Shown here piece after piece: positions 1 to 6,208 of a stretch of DNA of 7,130 nucleotides (position 1 is the stretch's first letter; each line of letters begins with the position of its first letter). This stretch comes from Cytophagaceae bacterium (GTDB lineage: Bacteria; Bacteroidota; Bacteroidia; Cytophagales; Spirosomataceae). Below the pieces are notes generated by a model, which searched no databases, had not been told where the DNA came from, and saw only the letters and a program-made list of their open reading frames with translations. The DNA lies in assembly GCA_947459055.1 (NCBI GenBank), contig CANHCG010000089.1, positions 1 through 7,130 of the forward strand, in the 5' to 3' direction. The translations under genes and the position numbers were made by a program.

Positions 1-417
1 TTAGCAAAGGTTTCGGATGAATTTGGTGGAAACACACAAAATTTAGCTGATTTATATTTAGGTTCTACCTTGTTGAAGCAAGGAAAATATGACCAAGCGA
101 TTGAAAAATTAAAGAATTTCAATAGTTCTGATTTGTTAGTTCAGGCACGTGCTTATGCCTTAATCGGAGATGCGTATTCGGAGAAAAAATCATTTTCAGA
201 GGCCATTGAATATTACCAAAAAGCCGCGGATTACAAATCAAATAAGTTTTTCTCGCCGAGCTATTTGTTGAAATTAGCCATTGCTTACGAAGCAAATAAA
301 CAATCGAAAGAAGCGTTAGATATTTATACGCAAATCACGGAGAAATATGCAGAGTCGGCGGAAGCAACGCCAGCCAAAAAGTATAAAGCGCAATTAGAAA
401 GCTCTATCTCTGAATAA
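1..417 (+). CDS. Tetratricopeptide-repeat (TPR) protein, 3' part only
   Basis: The frame is open from the first base of the window, so the true start lies upstream. 138 C-terminal residues are visible. They form about three helix-turn-helix TPR units, near visible residues 16-43 (LYLGSTLLKQGKYDQAIEKL), 49-77 (AYALIGDAYSEKKSFSEAIE) and 86-116 (LLKLAIAYEANKQSKEALDI). These carry the usual small/aromatic TPR pattern and end in a Lys/Glu-rich tail. TPR arrays are protein-protein interaction scaffolds. In Bacteroidota, short TPR proteins of this kind, often membrane-anchored at the N-terminus and compared with YfgM or BamD-like proteins, occur next to ribH. The N-terminus is missing, so a signal or membrane anchor cannot be judged, and no specific function is claimed. 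A TTG at position 70 is an in-frame codon, not a credible start. The gene is followed by a long hairpin that probably ends its transcript. Confidence 0.85.
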   Translation, partial: LAKVSDEFGGNTQNLADLYLGSTLLKQGKYDQAIEKLKNFNSSDLLVQARAYALIGDAYSEKKSFSEAIEYYQKAADYKSNKFFSPSYLLKLAIAYEANKQSKEALDIYTQITEKYAESAEATPAKKYKAQLESSISE

Positions 418-436
418 ACATACAAGCATTATATGT

Positions 437-470
437 ATAAGGGATAAGGGCAAGCGCTTTTATCCCTTAT
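437..470 (+). terminator. Long stem-loop between TPR gene and ribH, probable terminator or attenuator
   Basis: Bases 437-451 can pair with 456-470 as a continuous 15-bp stem. The outer nine pairs (ATAAGGGAT with ATCCCTTAT) are perfect. The inner part includes two G-T pairs, and a four-base loop AAGC closes it. The hairpin starts 19 bases after the TPR stop and ends 18 bases before the ribH ATG. Only a short T-containing tail (TCGTTT) follows, so as an intrinsic terminator it looks weak. It may end the TPR transcript, act as a partial terminator or attenuator, or protect RNA ends. I found no convincing TAnnTTTG promoter between it and ribH, so partial read-through into ribH is plausible. Confidence 0.65.
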
Positions 471-488
471 TCGTTTAACCCCATTGAA

Positions 489-968
489 ATGTCTTCTGCA
501 CATAAAAATTTAAGTGAATTTTCGACTGCCGACTTACCAGCCATTCATGACAAGGTATTTGCCATCGTGGTTGCGGAATGGAATACCGAAGTGACAGGCG
601 CGCTTTATGCCGGCGCAGTAAATACATTACTAGCCAATGGGGTGGTTTCGGAAAACATTCTTACTGTTTCGGTTCCGGGAAGTTTTGAATTGAGTTTAGG
701 TGCACAAAAAATGGCACAAAAGGAGCAGGTGGATGCGGTAATTTGTTTGGGCTGTGTGATCCAAGGCGAAACGAGACATTTTGATTTTATTTGCCAAGCG
801 GTTGCGGATGGTATCACGAACGTGAGTTTAAAATATGACAAACCTGTGATTTTTGGGGTATTAACACCAAATAACCAAGCCCAAGCGATGGATCGCGCGG
901 GAGGAAAACATGGAAATAAAGGCGATGAAGCGGCCATAACTGCTATTAAAATGTTGGCTATTAAATAA
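489..968 (+). CDS. ribH: 6,7-dimethyl-8-ribityllumazine synthase
   Basis: This enzyme catalyses the penultimate step of riboflavin synthesis. It condenses 5-amino-6-ribitylaminouracil with 3,4-dihydroxy-2-butanone 4-phosphate in the cytosol. The 159 residues are the normal family length. Visible family motifs are VVAEWNTEVT (28-36 region), VPGSFELSLGAQ (62-73), GCVIQGETRHFDFI (88-101) and AMDRAGGKHGNKGDEAA (133-149). At a constant offset of +9 from the Bacillus subtilis enzyme, its active-site Phe22, Phe57, Glu58, His88 and Arg127 fall on Trp31, Phe66, Glu67, His97 and Arg136. The catalytic His and phosphate-binding Arg are thus intact, and Trp replaces Phe at the stacking position, as in some other lumazine synthases. 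The start is the ATG just after the 437-470 hairpin; there is no clear Shine-Dalgarno sequence. The stop lies 6 nt before the aspartate kinase start, suggesting one transcript. No FMN riboswitch is visible upstream. Confidence 0.97.
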   Translation: MSSAHKNLSEFSTADLPAIHDKVFAIVVAEWNTEVTGALYAGAVNTLLANGVVSENILTVSVPGSFELSLGAQKMAQKEQVDAVICLGCVIQGETRHFDFICQAVADGITNVSLKYDKPVIFGVLTPNNQAQAMDRAGGKHGNKGDEAAITAIKMLAIK

Positions 969-974
969 TTACGT

Positions 975-2294
975 ATGCAAGTTTGGAAATTTGGAGGAAC
1001 CTCCGTTGGGAAACCTGAACGAATGCAATCCATTCGTCAACTGATCACCGAGGACGGAATGCCTAAAATTGTCGTTTTATCAGCCCTTTCAGGCAGTACG
1101 AACACCCTTCTTTCGATTTCAGAATCCATCATCGCCTTGCAACTCCAAGAAGCGAAGGAGAAAGCTGCAACCCTACGTGCGCATTACGACAACTTCATCA
1201 AGGAATTGTATGCCACTGAACAAGGATTGCATAAAGGACAGGAAATCTTAAACAAGGAATTCGGGCTAATCGATCAATTAATCGCCACAGCTCCGTATAC
1301 GAGTAAACAAGAAAAGGAAATGGTAGCCTTGGGAGAATTATTGTCTACCCAAATTTTTGAGGCCTATTTGCAAGAAGAAGGTGTAGATTCCTATTTATTA
1401 CCTGCCTTGGATTTCATGGTCATCGATGAGGATAACGAACCGATTTTATCCCAAATCGAACTTAATTTAGCCAAGGTGATGGAACCTGTGAAAAATAAAC
1501 AGATTTTTATCACCCAAGGCTTCATTTGTCGGAATCCAGCGGGCGAAATCGACAATTTAAAGCGAGGAGGTTCGGATTATACCGCTTCATTAATAGGTGG
1601 CGCGATTCAAGCGGAGGAGGTTCAAATCTGGACTGACATCGACGGGATGCATAACAATGACCCTCGGATCGTTAAAAACACCTTCCCAATTCGCGAATTA
1701 TCGTTTGCAGAGGCGGCCGAGCTAGCTTATTTTGGTGCTAAGATCTTGCACCCAAGTACGATCACGCCAGCTAAAATGAAAGGTGTGCCTGTGCGATTAA
1801 AAAATACGATGGAACCGAGTGCATTCGGGACCTTGATTTCTGAAAAATCAACCGACGTTGAAATCAAAGCCATCGCCGCCAAAGACAATATTACAGCTAT
1901 TTACATTCATTCAACACGCATGTTGAACGCCTACGGTTTTCTGAAACGGGTGTTTGAAATTTTTGAGAAATACAAAACCCCAGTGGATATGATTACCACG
2001 TCGGAGGTGTCTGTATCGGTGACGATTGATCAAACGACGCATTTGGATGCCATCATGACGGAATTGCGTGAATTTGCGGAATTAGAGGATCCAGATATGG
2101 ACCAAGTGATTGTTTGTATCGTGGGTAATTTCTGGGCAGACAAAGCAGGGATCGCAATCAAGGTCTTAAACGCCATGAAAAACATTCCGATTCGGATGAT
2201 TTCCTATGGAGCATCAGAACATAATATTTCCCTTTTAGTGGATGCTAAACAAAAAAATGATGCATTAAACGCATTAAATGAAGGACTATTTTAA
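975..2294 (+). CDS. lysC: Monofunctional aspartate kinase, lysine-type (two ACT domains)
   Basis: The protein phosphorylates L-aspartate with ATP, the committed step towards lysine/diaminopimelate, threonine and methionine. It has 439 residues. The N-terminal amino-acid-kinase domain (about 1-290) has the signature KFGGTSVG (5-12), VALGELLSTQIF (117-128), RGGSDYTA (197-204) and WTDIDGMHNNDPRIV (219-233). Tandem ACT domains follow (about 300-439), including MLNAYGFL (316-323), VDMITTSEVSVSV (337-349) and YGASEHNISLLV (411-422). There is no homoserine dehydrogenase fusion. The ACT1 segment aligns with Escherichia coli LysC at a constant -2 offset: the Met318, Phe324, Leu325, Val339, Asp340, Ser345 and Glu346 lysine-site equivalents are kept, but Ser321 is Ala319. 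Lysine feedback inhibition is therefore likely but not proven. Lys196 precedes RGGSD where E. coli has Gly. The gene lies 6 nt after ribH and 9 nt before serS. Confidence 0.95.
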   Translation: MQVWKFGGTSVGKPERMQSIRQLITEDGMPKIVVLSALSGSTNTLLSISESIIALQLQEAKEKAATLRAHYDNFIKELYATEQGLHKGQEILNKEFGLIDQLIATAPYTSKQEKEMVALGELLSTQIFEAYLQEEGVDSYLLPALDFMVIDEDNEPILSQIELNLAKVMEPVKNKQIFITQGFICRNPAGEIDNLKRGGSDYTASLIGGAIQAEEVQIWTDIDGMHNNDPRIVKNTFPIRELSFAEAAELAYFGAKILHPSTITPAKMKGVPVRLKNTMEPSAFGTLISEKSTDVEIKAIAAKDNITAIYIHSTRMLNAYGFLKRVFEIFEKYKTPVDMITTSEVSVSVTIDQTTHLDAIMTELREFAELEDPDMDQVIVCIVGNFWADKAGIAIKVLNAMKNIPIRMISYGASEHNISLLVDAKQKNDALNALNEGLF

Positions 2295-2303
2295 ATTTAG
2301 GCT

Positions 2304-3575
2304 ATGTTAACGATTCCTTTTATCCGTGCTAATTCCGAGGTAACCATCCAAGGCTTAACCAAAAAACACGTGGCAAATGCCACGGAAATCGTGAATCAAT
2401 TGCTTTCGATGGACGATGACCGAAAAGCTTTGTTGCAACAAGCCGAGGCCCTATTAGAAAAATCGAACGCAGCCGCGAAGGAAATCGGAGCACTCATGCA
2501 ATCCGGCCAAAAAGAATTAGCTGAAGGCAAACGTAGTGAAACGGCCGCGCTGAAAAGTACGATAAAAGAACGCGAGGAGGCCGCAAAATTAGCAGAGAAG
2601 GCAATGCTAGACCTTTTGGTCACCCTTCCTAATCTACCTCATAGCTCCGTTCCCCAAGGAAAAACAGCAGAAGATAACGAAATTACCTTCACTTGGGGTA
2701 CGATACCTGTTTTAGACGCGGATGCCCAACCGCATTGGGATTTAATTAAGAAATATGACATCATCGATTTTGATTTAGGGAATAAAATAACCGGCGCTGG
2801 ATTTCCTGTCTATAAAGGGAAAGGCGCGCGATTGCAACGGGCTTTAATTAATTTCTTCTTAGATGAAGCGATTCAGGCGGGCTATTATGAAATTCAACCA
2901 CCGATTTTAATTAATGAAGATTCCGGATTTGGCACAGGACAATTGCCCGATAAAGAAGGCCAAATGTACGTCACCAAAGAAGAAGGGCTTTATTTAATTC
3001 CAACTGCCGAGGTACCCATCACCAATTTATACCGCGATGTCATAGTCAATGAAAAAGAATTACCCATCAAAAACGTAGGACACACGCCCTGTTTTCGTCG
3101 GGAAGCCGGCTCCTGGGGTGCCCATGTGCGTGGATTGAACCGCTTACATCAATTCGATAAAATCGAAATTGTCCAAATTCAAAAACCCGAAAATTCCTAT
3201 GCGGCTTTAGAAGAAATGTCCCAACATGTACAGGGCATCCTTCAAAAATTAGGCTTGCATTACCGCGTACTACGTTTATGCGGAGGAGATATGGGATTCG
3301 CTTCGGCATTAACCTATGACATGGAAGTATGGTCTGGAGCGCAAAATCGCTGGTTAGAAGTAAGTTCTGTCTCAAACTTTGAGACATTCCAAGCGAACCG
3401 TTTAAAACTTAGAACGAAAATAGACGGAAAATCTATTCTATGTCATACCTTGAATGGCTCTGCACTTGCCTTACCTCGAATAGTGGCCGCTATCTTAGAA
3501 AATAATCAAGGACCCGATGGCATTAAATTGCCGGAAGTATTGGTGCCCTACACAGGTTTTACGCACATTAGCTAA
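2304..3575 (+). CDS. serS: Seryl-tRNA synthetase
   Basis: A cytosolic class II aminoacyl-tRNA synthetase that charges tRNA-Ser (and tRNA-Sec where present) with serine. The 423 residues are the usual length. The start MLTIPFIRANSEVTIQGL is a standard SerRS N-terminus and fits the ATG at 2304. Residues about 27-105 are Lys/Glu/Ala-rich and form the antiparallel coiled-coil arm that contacts the tRNA long variable arm. They end in LVTLPNLPHSSVPQG, the normal link to the catalytic core. Motif 1 lies around GAGFPVYKGKGARLQRALI (164-182). The serine-binding TAEVPIT is at 234-240. Motif 2 is FRREAGSWGAHVRGLNRLHQF (starting at 264), and motif 3 is NGSALALPRIVAAILEN (384-400). All key residues appear intact. 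It is the last gene of the apparent ribH-lysC-serS unit. Its stop overlaps the 3' end of the convergent response-regulator gene by 8 bp. Confidence 0.98.
   Translation: MLTIPFIRANSEVTIQGLTKKHVANATEIVNQLLSMDDDRKALLQQAEALLEKSNAAAKEIGALMQSGQKELAEGKRSETAALKSTIKEREEAAKLAEKAMLDLLVTLPNLPHSSVPQGKTAEDNEITFTWGTIPVLDADAQPHWDLIKKYDIIDFDLGNKITGAGFPVYKGKGARLQRALINFFLDEAIQAGYYEIQPPILINEDSGFGTGQLPDKEGQMYVTKEEGLYLIPTAEVPITNLYRDVIVNEKELPIKNVGHTPCFRREAGSWGAHVRGLNRLHQFDKIEIVQIQKPENSYAALEEMSQHVQGILQKLGLHYRVLRLCGGDMGFASALTYDMEVWSGAQNRWLEVSSVSNFETFQANRLKLRTKIDGKSILCHTLNGSALALPRIVAAILENNQGPDGIKLPEVLVPYTGFTHIS
3568..3575. other. Overlapping convergent stop codons in a palindrome
   Basis: The 8-bp palindrome TTAGCTAA holds the TAA of serS on the + strand (3573-3575) and the TAA of the response regulator on the - strand (3570-3568). 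Both genes therefore end inside each other with no intergenic space. I see no hairpin plus T-tract close by on either strand, so each transcript probably runs antisense into the other gene. Confidence 0.9.
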
Positions 3576-4278
3576 TTCCCTCGACACTCAATCGAAAGCC
3601 TTCGCCGTGCAAATTCATCAATTGTACGCGAGGGTCTTCCTTCAATGTCTTCCGCAGTTTAGTCATATAGACATCCATACTTCGGGCATTAAAATACGTA
3701 TCATCCCCCCAAATCAATTTAAGCGCATAGCTTCGGCTAACCGGCCGGCCCAAATTCTCGCACAGCAATTTCATCAGATCATTTTCTTTTGGGGTAAACT
3801 TTTGTTCATGGTCATCCAATACCAAGCGCATTTTTTGAGGAAAATACATATAGTTACCTAAAGCAATTTCATCAGCAAGTGTAGGCAATGATTTATCGGA
3901 TCGACTACGACGTAAAACAGCTTCCATGCGTGCGACCAAAACCTCCATAGAAAAGGGTTTCGTCAAATAATCATCCGCCCCCACCTTGAAACCTTGTAAG
4001 GTATCCTCTTCCATAGCCTTCGCTGTCAAGAAAATAATAGGTACTTGATGGTGATTTGCACGAATATCCTTAGCCAATGTAAACCCATCTTTTTTGGGCA
4101 TCATGACATCCAAGACACAGAGATCAAAAGATCCTTGAACAAAATAATCGAGCGCCTGATCCCCATTTTGAGCCCAGGTCACTTGAAAGCCTTTTTTCTT
4201 CAGAAATTCAGCTAATAAGAGTCCTAAATTTGGATCATCTTCCGCTAATAACATTTGTGGCTGCTTATCCTTTTCCAT
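3568..4278 (-). CDS. OmpR/PhoB-family response regulator (RprY-like)
   Basis: A cytoplasmic DNA-binding response regulator of 236 residues from the ATG at 4278. A longer reading from a TTG at 4296 adds six residues but is less likely. The receiver domain (about 1-122) has the acidic pocket AEDDPN (Asp14, Asp15), the phospho-acceptor in VLDVMMPKKDG (Asp57), Thr85 in FLTAK and Lys107 in YLTKPF. The winged-helix output domain (about 134-232) has FTPKENDLMKLLCENLG, RSMDVYMTKLRKTL and the wing LHGEGFRL. The receiver sequence closely resembles Bacteroidota RprY-type regulators. The start overlaps the end of the upstream kinase gene by 14 nt, implying translational coupling and a cognate pair. A likely target is the tandem repeat at 6141-6160 in the divergent control region, an inference from position and from the tandem-site habit of this family. 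The gene ends within the serS stop region, with no terminator seen. Confidence 0.95.
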   Translation of the reverse strand: MEKDKQPQMLLAEDDPNLGLLLAEFLKKKGFQVTWAQNGDQALDYFVQGSFDLCVLDVMMPKKDGFTLAKDIRANHHQVPIIFLTAKAMEEDTLQGFKVGADDYLTKPFSMEVLVARMEAVLRRSRSDKSLPTLADEIALGNYMYFPQKMRLVLDDHEQKFTPKENDLMKLLCENLGRPVSRSYALKLIWGDDTYFNARSMDVYMTKLRKTLKEDPRVQLMNLHGEGFRLSVEGIS

Positions 4279-6073
4279 AAGGCAATGAGCTTTCAAAGGT
4301 ACTACCCTCCCCTAGTTTACTTTTAACAGATACTTGCCCCCCATGGGCCTCGACAATCTTTTTGACGTAACTTAAGCCTAAGCCAAAGCCCTTGACATTA
4401 TGAACATTGCCCGTGGGTACCCGATAAAAAGGCTCAAAAACCGAACCTAATACCTCTTTTGCCATCCCGATTCCTTGATCCGTCACTAAAATATGCAGGT
4501 GTCCGTGTCTGGACTCTGTTGCAATGGTAATGTCGGGTTTAATCGGTGAATATTTGATCGCGTTGTCAACCAAGTTATTCAAGACATTTGAAATATGAAC
4601 TTCATCAGCAGAAATAATGGAGGGTTCGCTCTGTAAAAATAAGGCCACTTTTCCATGATTGGCCTGCAGCAAGGGTTCATTTATCCCGACTACTTGTTGG
4701 ATTAAATGATGAATATCCAAAGGCTTCTTTTTAATTATCACGGCCTCTTTTTCCATTTGAGCGGTTAGTAAAACACGCTCCACCTGGCTTCCTAGGCGAA
4801 TATTCTCATCTTTTATGATGCCTAAATAGCGTAAAATATTTTCATTGTTGGCGATCTGCGGCTCATCTTGGATTAATTGGGTCGCTAATGAAATCGTCGA
4901 AATAGGCGTTTTGAATTCATGGGTCATGTTATTGATGAAATCATTCTTGACTTCAGCCAATTTTTTTTGCTTTAGAATTGTCGTAACTGCCACGTAAAAA
5001 CAAGCTAATACCACGAGTAATAAGAGCGCAGATGCTACAAAACTCAAACCCATCGTTTGCCAGATATAGGCCTTTTGTGCAGGGAAAAATACTTCCAAGA
5101 CATGGCCTGTATTCGATAAATCATTGGGAAACAAGGGTGAAATAAAAGCCGACTGTAGTACTTCCGGGCGTTTGATGGAAGGAGATGAAGCATAAACCCA
5201 TGGTTTTTGTTTCTGATTGGATCCAATGCCAAACACATAGGGTAAGTCAATCTGCTTTTCTTTTAATTCTCGCTTAATCAAGCTATCAATGTAGGATGGG
5301 GATACTCGCTGCTCAATAGGCCGTTCTTTAAAAAGAAAATTAGCAAATACTTCTTTTGCCATTTCGGTTTTTTTAAGAACCTTTTGCAGTTCCTCCTTTT
5401 CAGCTTTTTCTTTATCGACATTCCCCTGTAAATTCCGAATCCGTTCTTGACCCGCTTCTTTGATATTGGAAATAGCAGTTAAAACTTTTTCTCTTTGGCG
5501 TATCAAAGGCTTATTTTTTCGATTTTTAAGGCGATTGATTTCCTTTAAGATTTTAGATTGGTTGCCTTTAAAAAGCTCATTCAATTGTTGTTCTTCTCGT
5601 AAGCGACGGTTGTAATTTTCAACTTGGTTATTCACCTCATACTGCTCCGTGATCTCTGCGATTTGACCATTGGGTAATAAAAATGATTTACGGACAGTGA
5701 CAATATCATTCGGAATTTCTTCATGAAAGGGCCGTTGAAAATCCAGATTTTCATTCGCAAAAGCAAGGGTCAATTGGTCTGGTACCGATTCTGGTTGGGC
5801 TTTGCCTGGCTTAGACTTGGAGGCAAGTTTTCGGGTTACGGAGGCTATTTTTTCTTGTTGGGTTTCTAAATCCTTTTGCTTCTGAGCGAGAATGACTAAT
5901 TCTTGTTTCTCTAATTTTCGGACTACCTGGTCCAAACTCGCACGAACATCAGCCGCAAATTGTTCTTTTTTGGTCTCCAACATAAAGCCTAACCAATAGG
6001 CTTGAAAGGCAATAAGGCCCATTAAGGCAATGGCCATGGCACTTATGATCAACCTTATTTTTCGTTGGGACAT
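4265..6073 (-). CDS. Membrane sensor histidine kinase with large coiled-coil periplasmic domain (RprX-like)
   Basis: A 602-residue inner-membrane kinase that should autophosphorylate and pass phosphate to the regulator encoded just downstream. TM1 is about residues 7-30. The periplasmic region (about 31-338) is rich in Lys/Glu/Gln, with probable coiled coils near 34-85 and 150-245. TM2 is about 340-366. Only about 18 residues separate TM2 from the phospho-acceptor, so there is no HAMP domain. The kinase core has the H-box NNMTHEFKTPIS (His385), N-box NVLNNLVDNAIKYSP (Asn504), G1 DQGIGMA (532-538), F-box FEPFYR (546-551) and G2 GFGLGLSYV (562-570), all intact. The ATG at 6073 begins MSQRKIRLIISAMAIALMG, a good membrane-inserting start. 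A perfect - strand TAnnTTTG box (6104-6097) lies about 24 nt upstream. The input signal is unknown; an envelope-stress or cell-surface cue is suggested only by the architecture and the divergent secreted-protein gene. Confidence 0.95.
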   Translation of the reverse strand: MSQRKIRLIISAMAIALMGLIAFQAYWLGFMLETKKEQFAADVRASLDQVVRKLEKQELVILAQKQKDLETQQEKIASVTRKLASKSKPGKAQPESVPDQLTLAFANENLDFQRPFHEEIPNDIVTVRKSFLLPNGQIAEITEQYEVNNQVENYNRRLREEQQLNELFKGNQSKILKEINRLKNRKNKPLIRQREKVLTAISNIKEAGQERIRNLQGNVDKEKAEKEELQKVLKKTEMAKEVFANFLFKERPIEQRVSPSYIDSLIKRELKEKQIDLPYVFGIGSNQKQKPWVYASSPSIKRPEVLQSAFISPLFPNDLSNTGHVLEVFFPAQKAYIWQTMGLSFVASALLLLVVLACFYVAVTTILKQKKLAEVKNDFINNMTHEFKTPISTISLATQLIQDEPQIANNENILRYLGIIKDENIRLGSQVERVLLTAQMEKEAVIIKKKPLDIHHLIQQVVGINEPLLQANHGKVALFLQSEPSIISADEVHISNVLNNLVDNAIKYSPIKPDITIATESRHGHLHILVTDQGIGMAKEVLGSVFEPFYRVPTGNVHNVKGFGLGLSYVKKIVEAHGGQVSVKSKLGEGSTFESSLPYGKG

Positions 6074-6096
6074 CCGCTTCAGAATTTTTAAGAATT

Positions 6097-6123
6097 CAAA
6101 TTTACAAGATAATTTATATCAAA
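6097..6123 (-). promoter_or_regulatory. Candidate Bacteroidota promoter for the kinase-regulator operon
   Basis: Read on the - strand, 6104-6097 is TAAATTTG, a perfect match to the Bacteroidota -7 consensus TAnnTTTG. A TTTG at 6123-6120 could be the -33 element, but the 15-nt spacer is shorter than the usual range. Predicted transcription would begin near 6090-6092, giving a leader of under 20 nt before the kinase ATG. The match is seen in sequence; activity is inferred. Confidence 0.55.
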
Positions 6124-6140
6124 ATCAGTTCCTTCGCACT

Positions 6141-6160
6141 CTTAACATTCTTTAACAATC
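6141..6160. promoter_or_regulatory. Tandem 10-bp direct repeat, candidate response-regulator operator
   Basis: Two adjacent 10-mers, CTTAACATTC and TTTAACAATC, match at 8 of 10 positions and share the core TTAACA exactly one helical turn apart. OmpR/PhoB-family regulators bind such head-to-tail half-sites as dimers. The pair is centred roughly 43 bp before the predicted start of the + strand promoter and roughly 60 bp before that of the - strand promoter. One site could thus serve both divergent units. Assignment to the regulator encoded at 3568-4278 is inference. Confidence 0.5.
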
Positions 6161-6179
6161 GACATTAATTAGGATTGTG

Positions 6180-6187
6180 TAAGTTTG
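6180..6187 (+). promoter_or_regulatory. Candidate -7 promoter element for the secreted-protein gene
   Basis: TAAGTTTG matches the Bacteroidota -7 consensus TAnnTTTG perfectly and lies 21 nt before the ATG at 6209. No TTG or TTTG occurs at the expected -33 distance. That position is instead next to the TTAACA direct repeat, which suggests an activator-dependent promoter. The leader is short and A-rich, as is common for translation starts in this phylum. Confidence 0.6.
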
Positions 6188-6208
6188 CAACATCAAATTT
6201 AAAAAATT

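Noticed and set aside
418..488. FMN riboswitch upstream of ribH
   Set aside because: The 71-nt gap is too short for the conserved FMN aptamer and contains only a single simple hairpin.
605..1033. 142-residue open frame on the - strand across ribH
   Set aside because: It lies opposite the well-conserved ribH and the start of lysC, has no recognisable domain, and its composition fits a frame shadow.
1069..1251. Short + strand frame inside the aspartate kinase gene
   Set aside because: It lies in another frame within an intact conserved enzyme and has no motif.
3517..3861. 114-residue open frame on the + strand starting inside serS
   Set aside because: It runs opposite the conserved winged-helix part of the response regulator; the translation has no domain and no promoter or start context.
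4279..4296. TTG start giving a six-residue longer response regulator
   Set aside because: The ATG at 4278 gives the normal family N-terminus and a standard overlap with the kinase stop; the added residues are not family-like.
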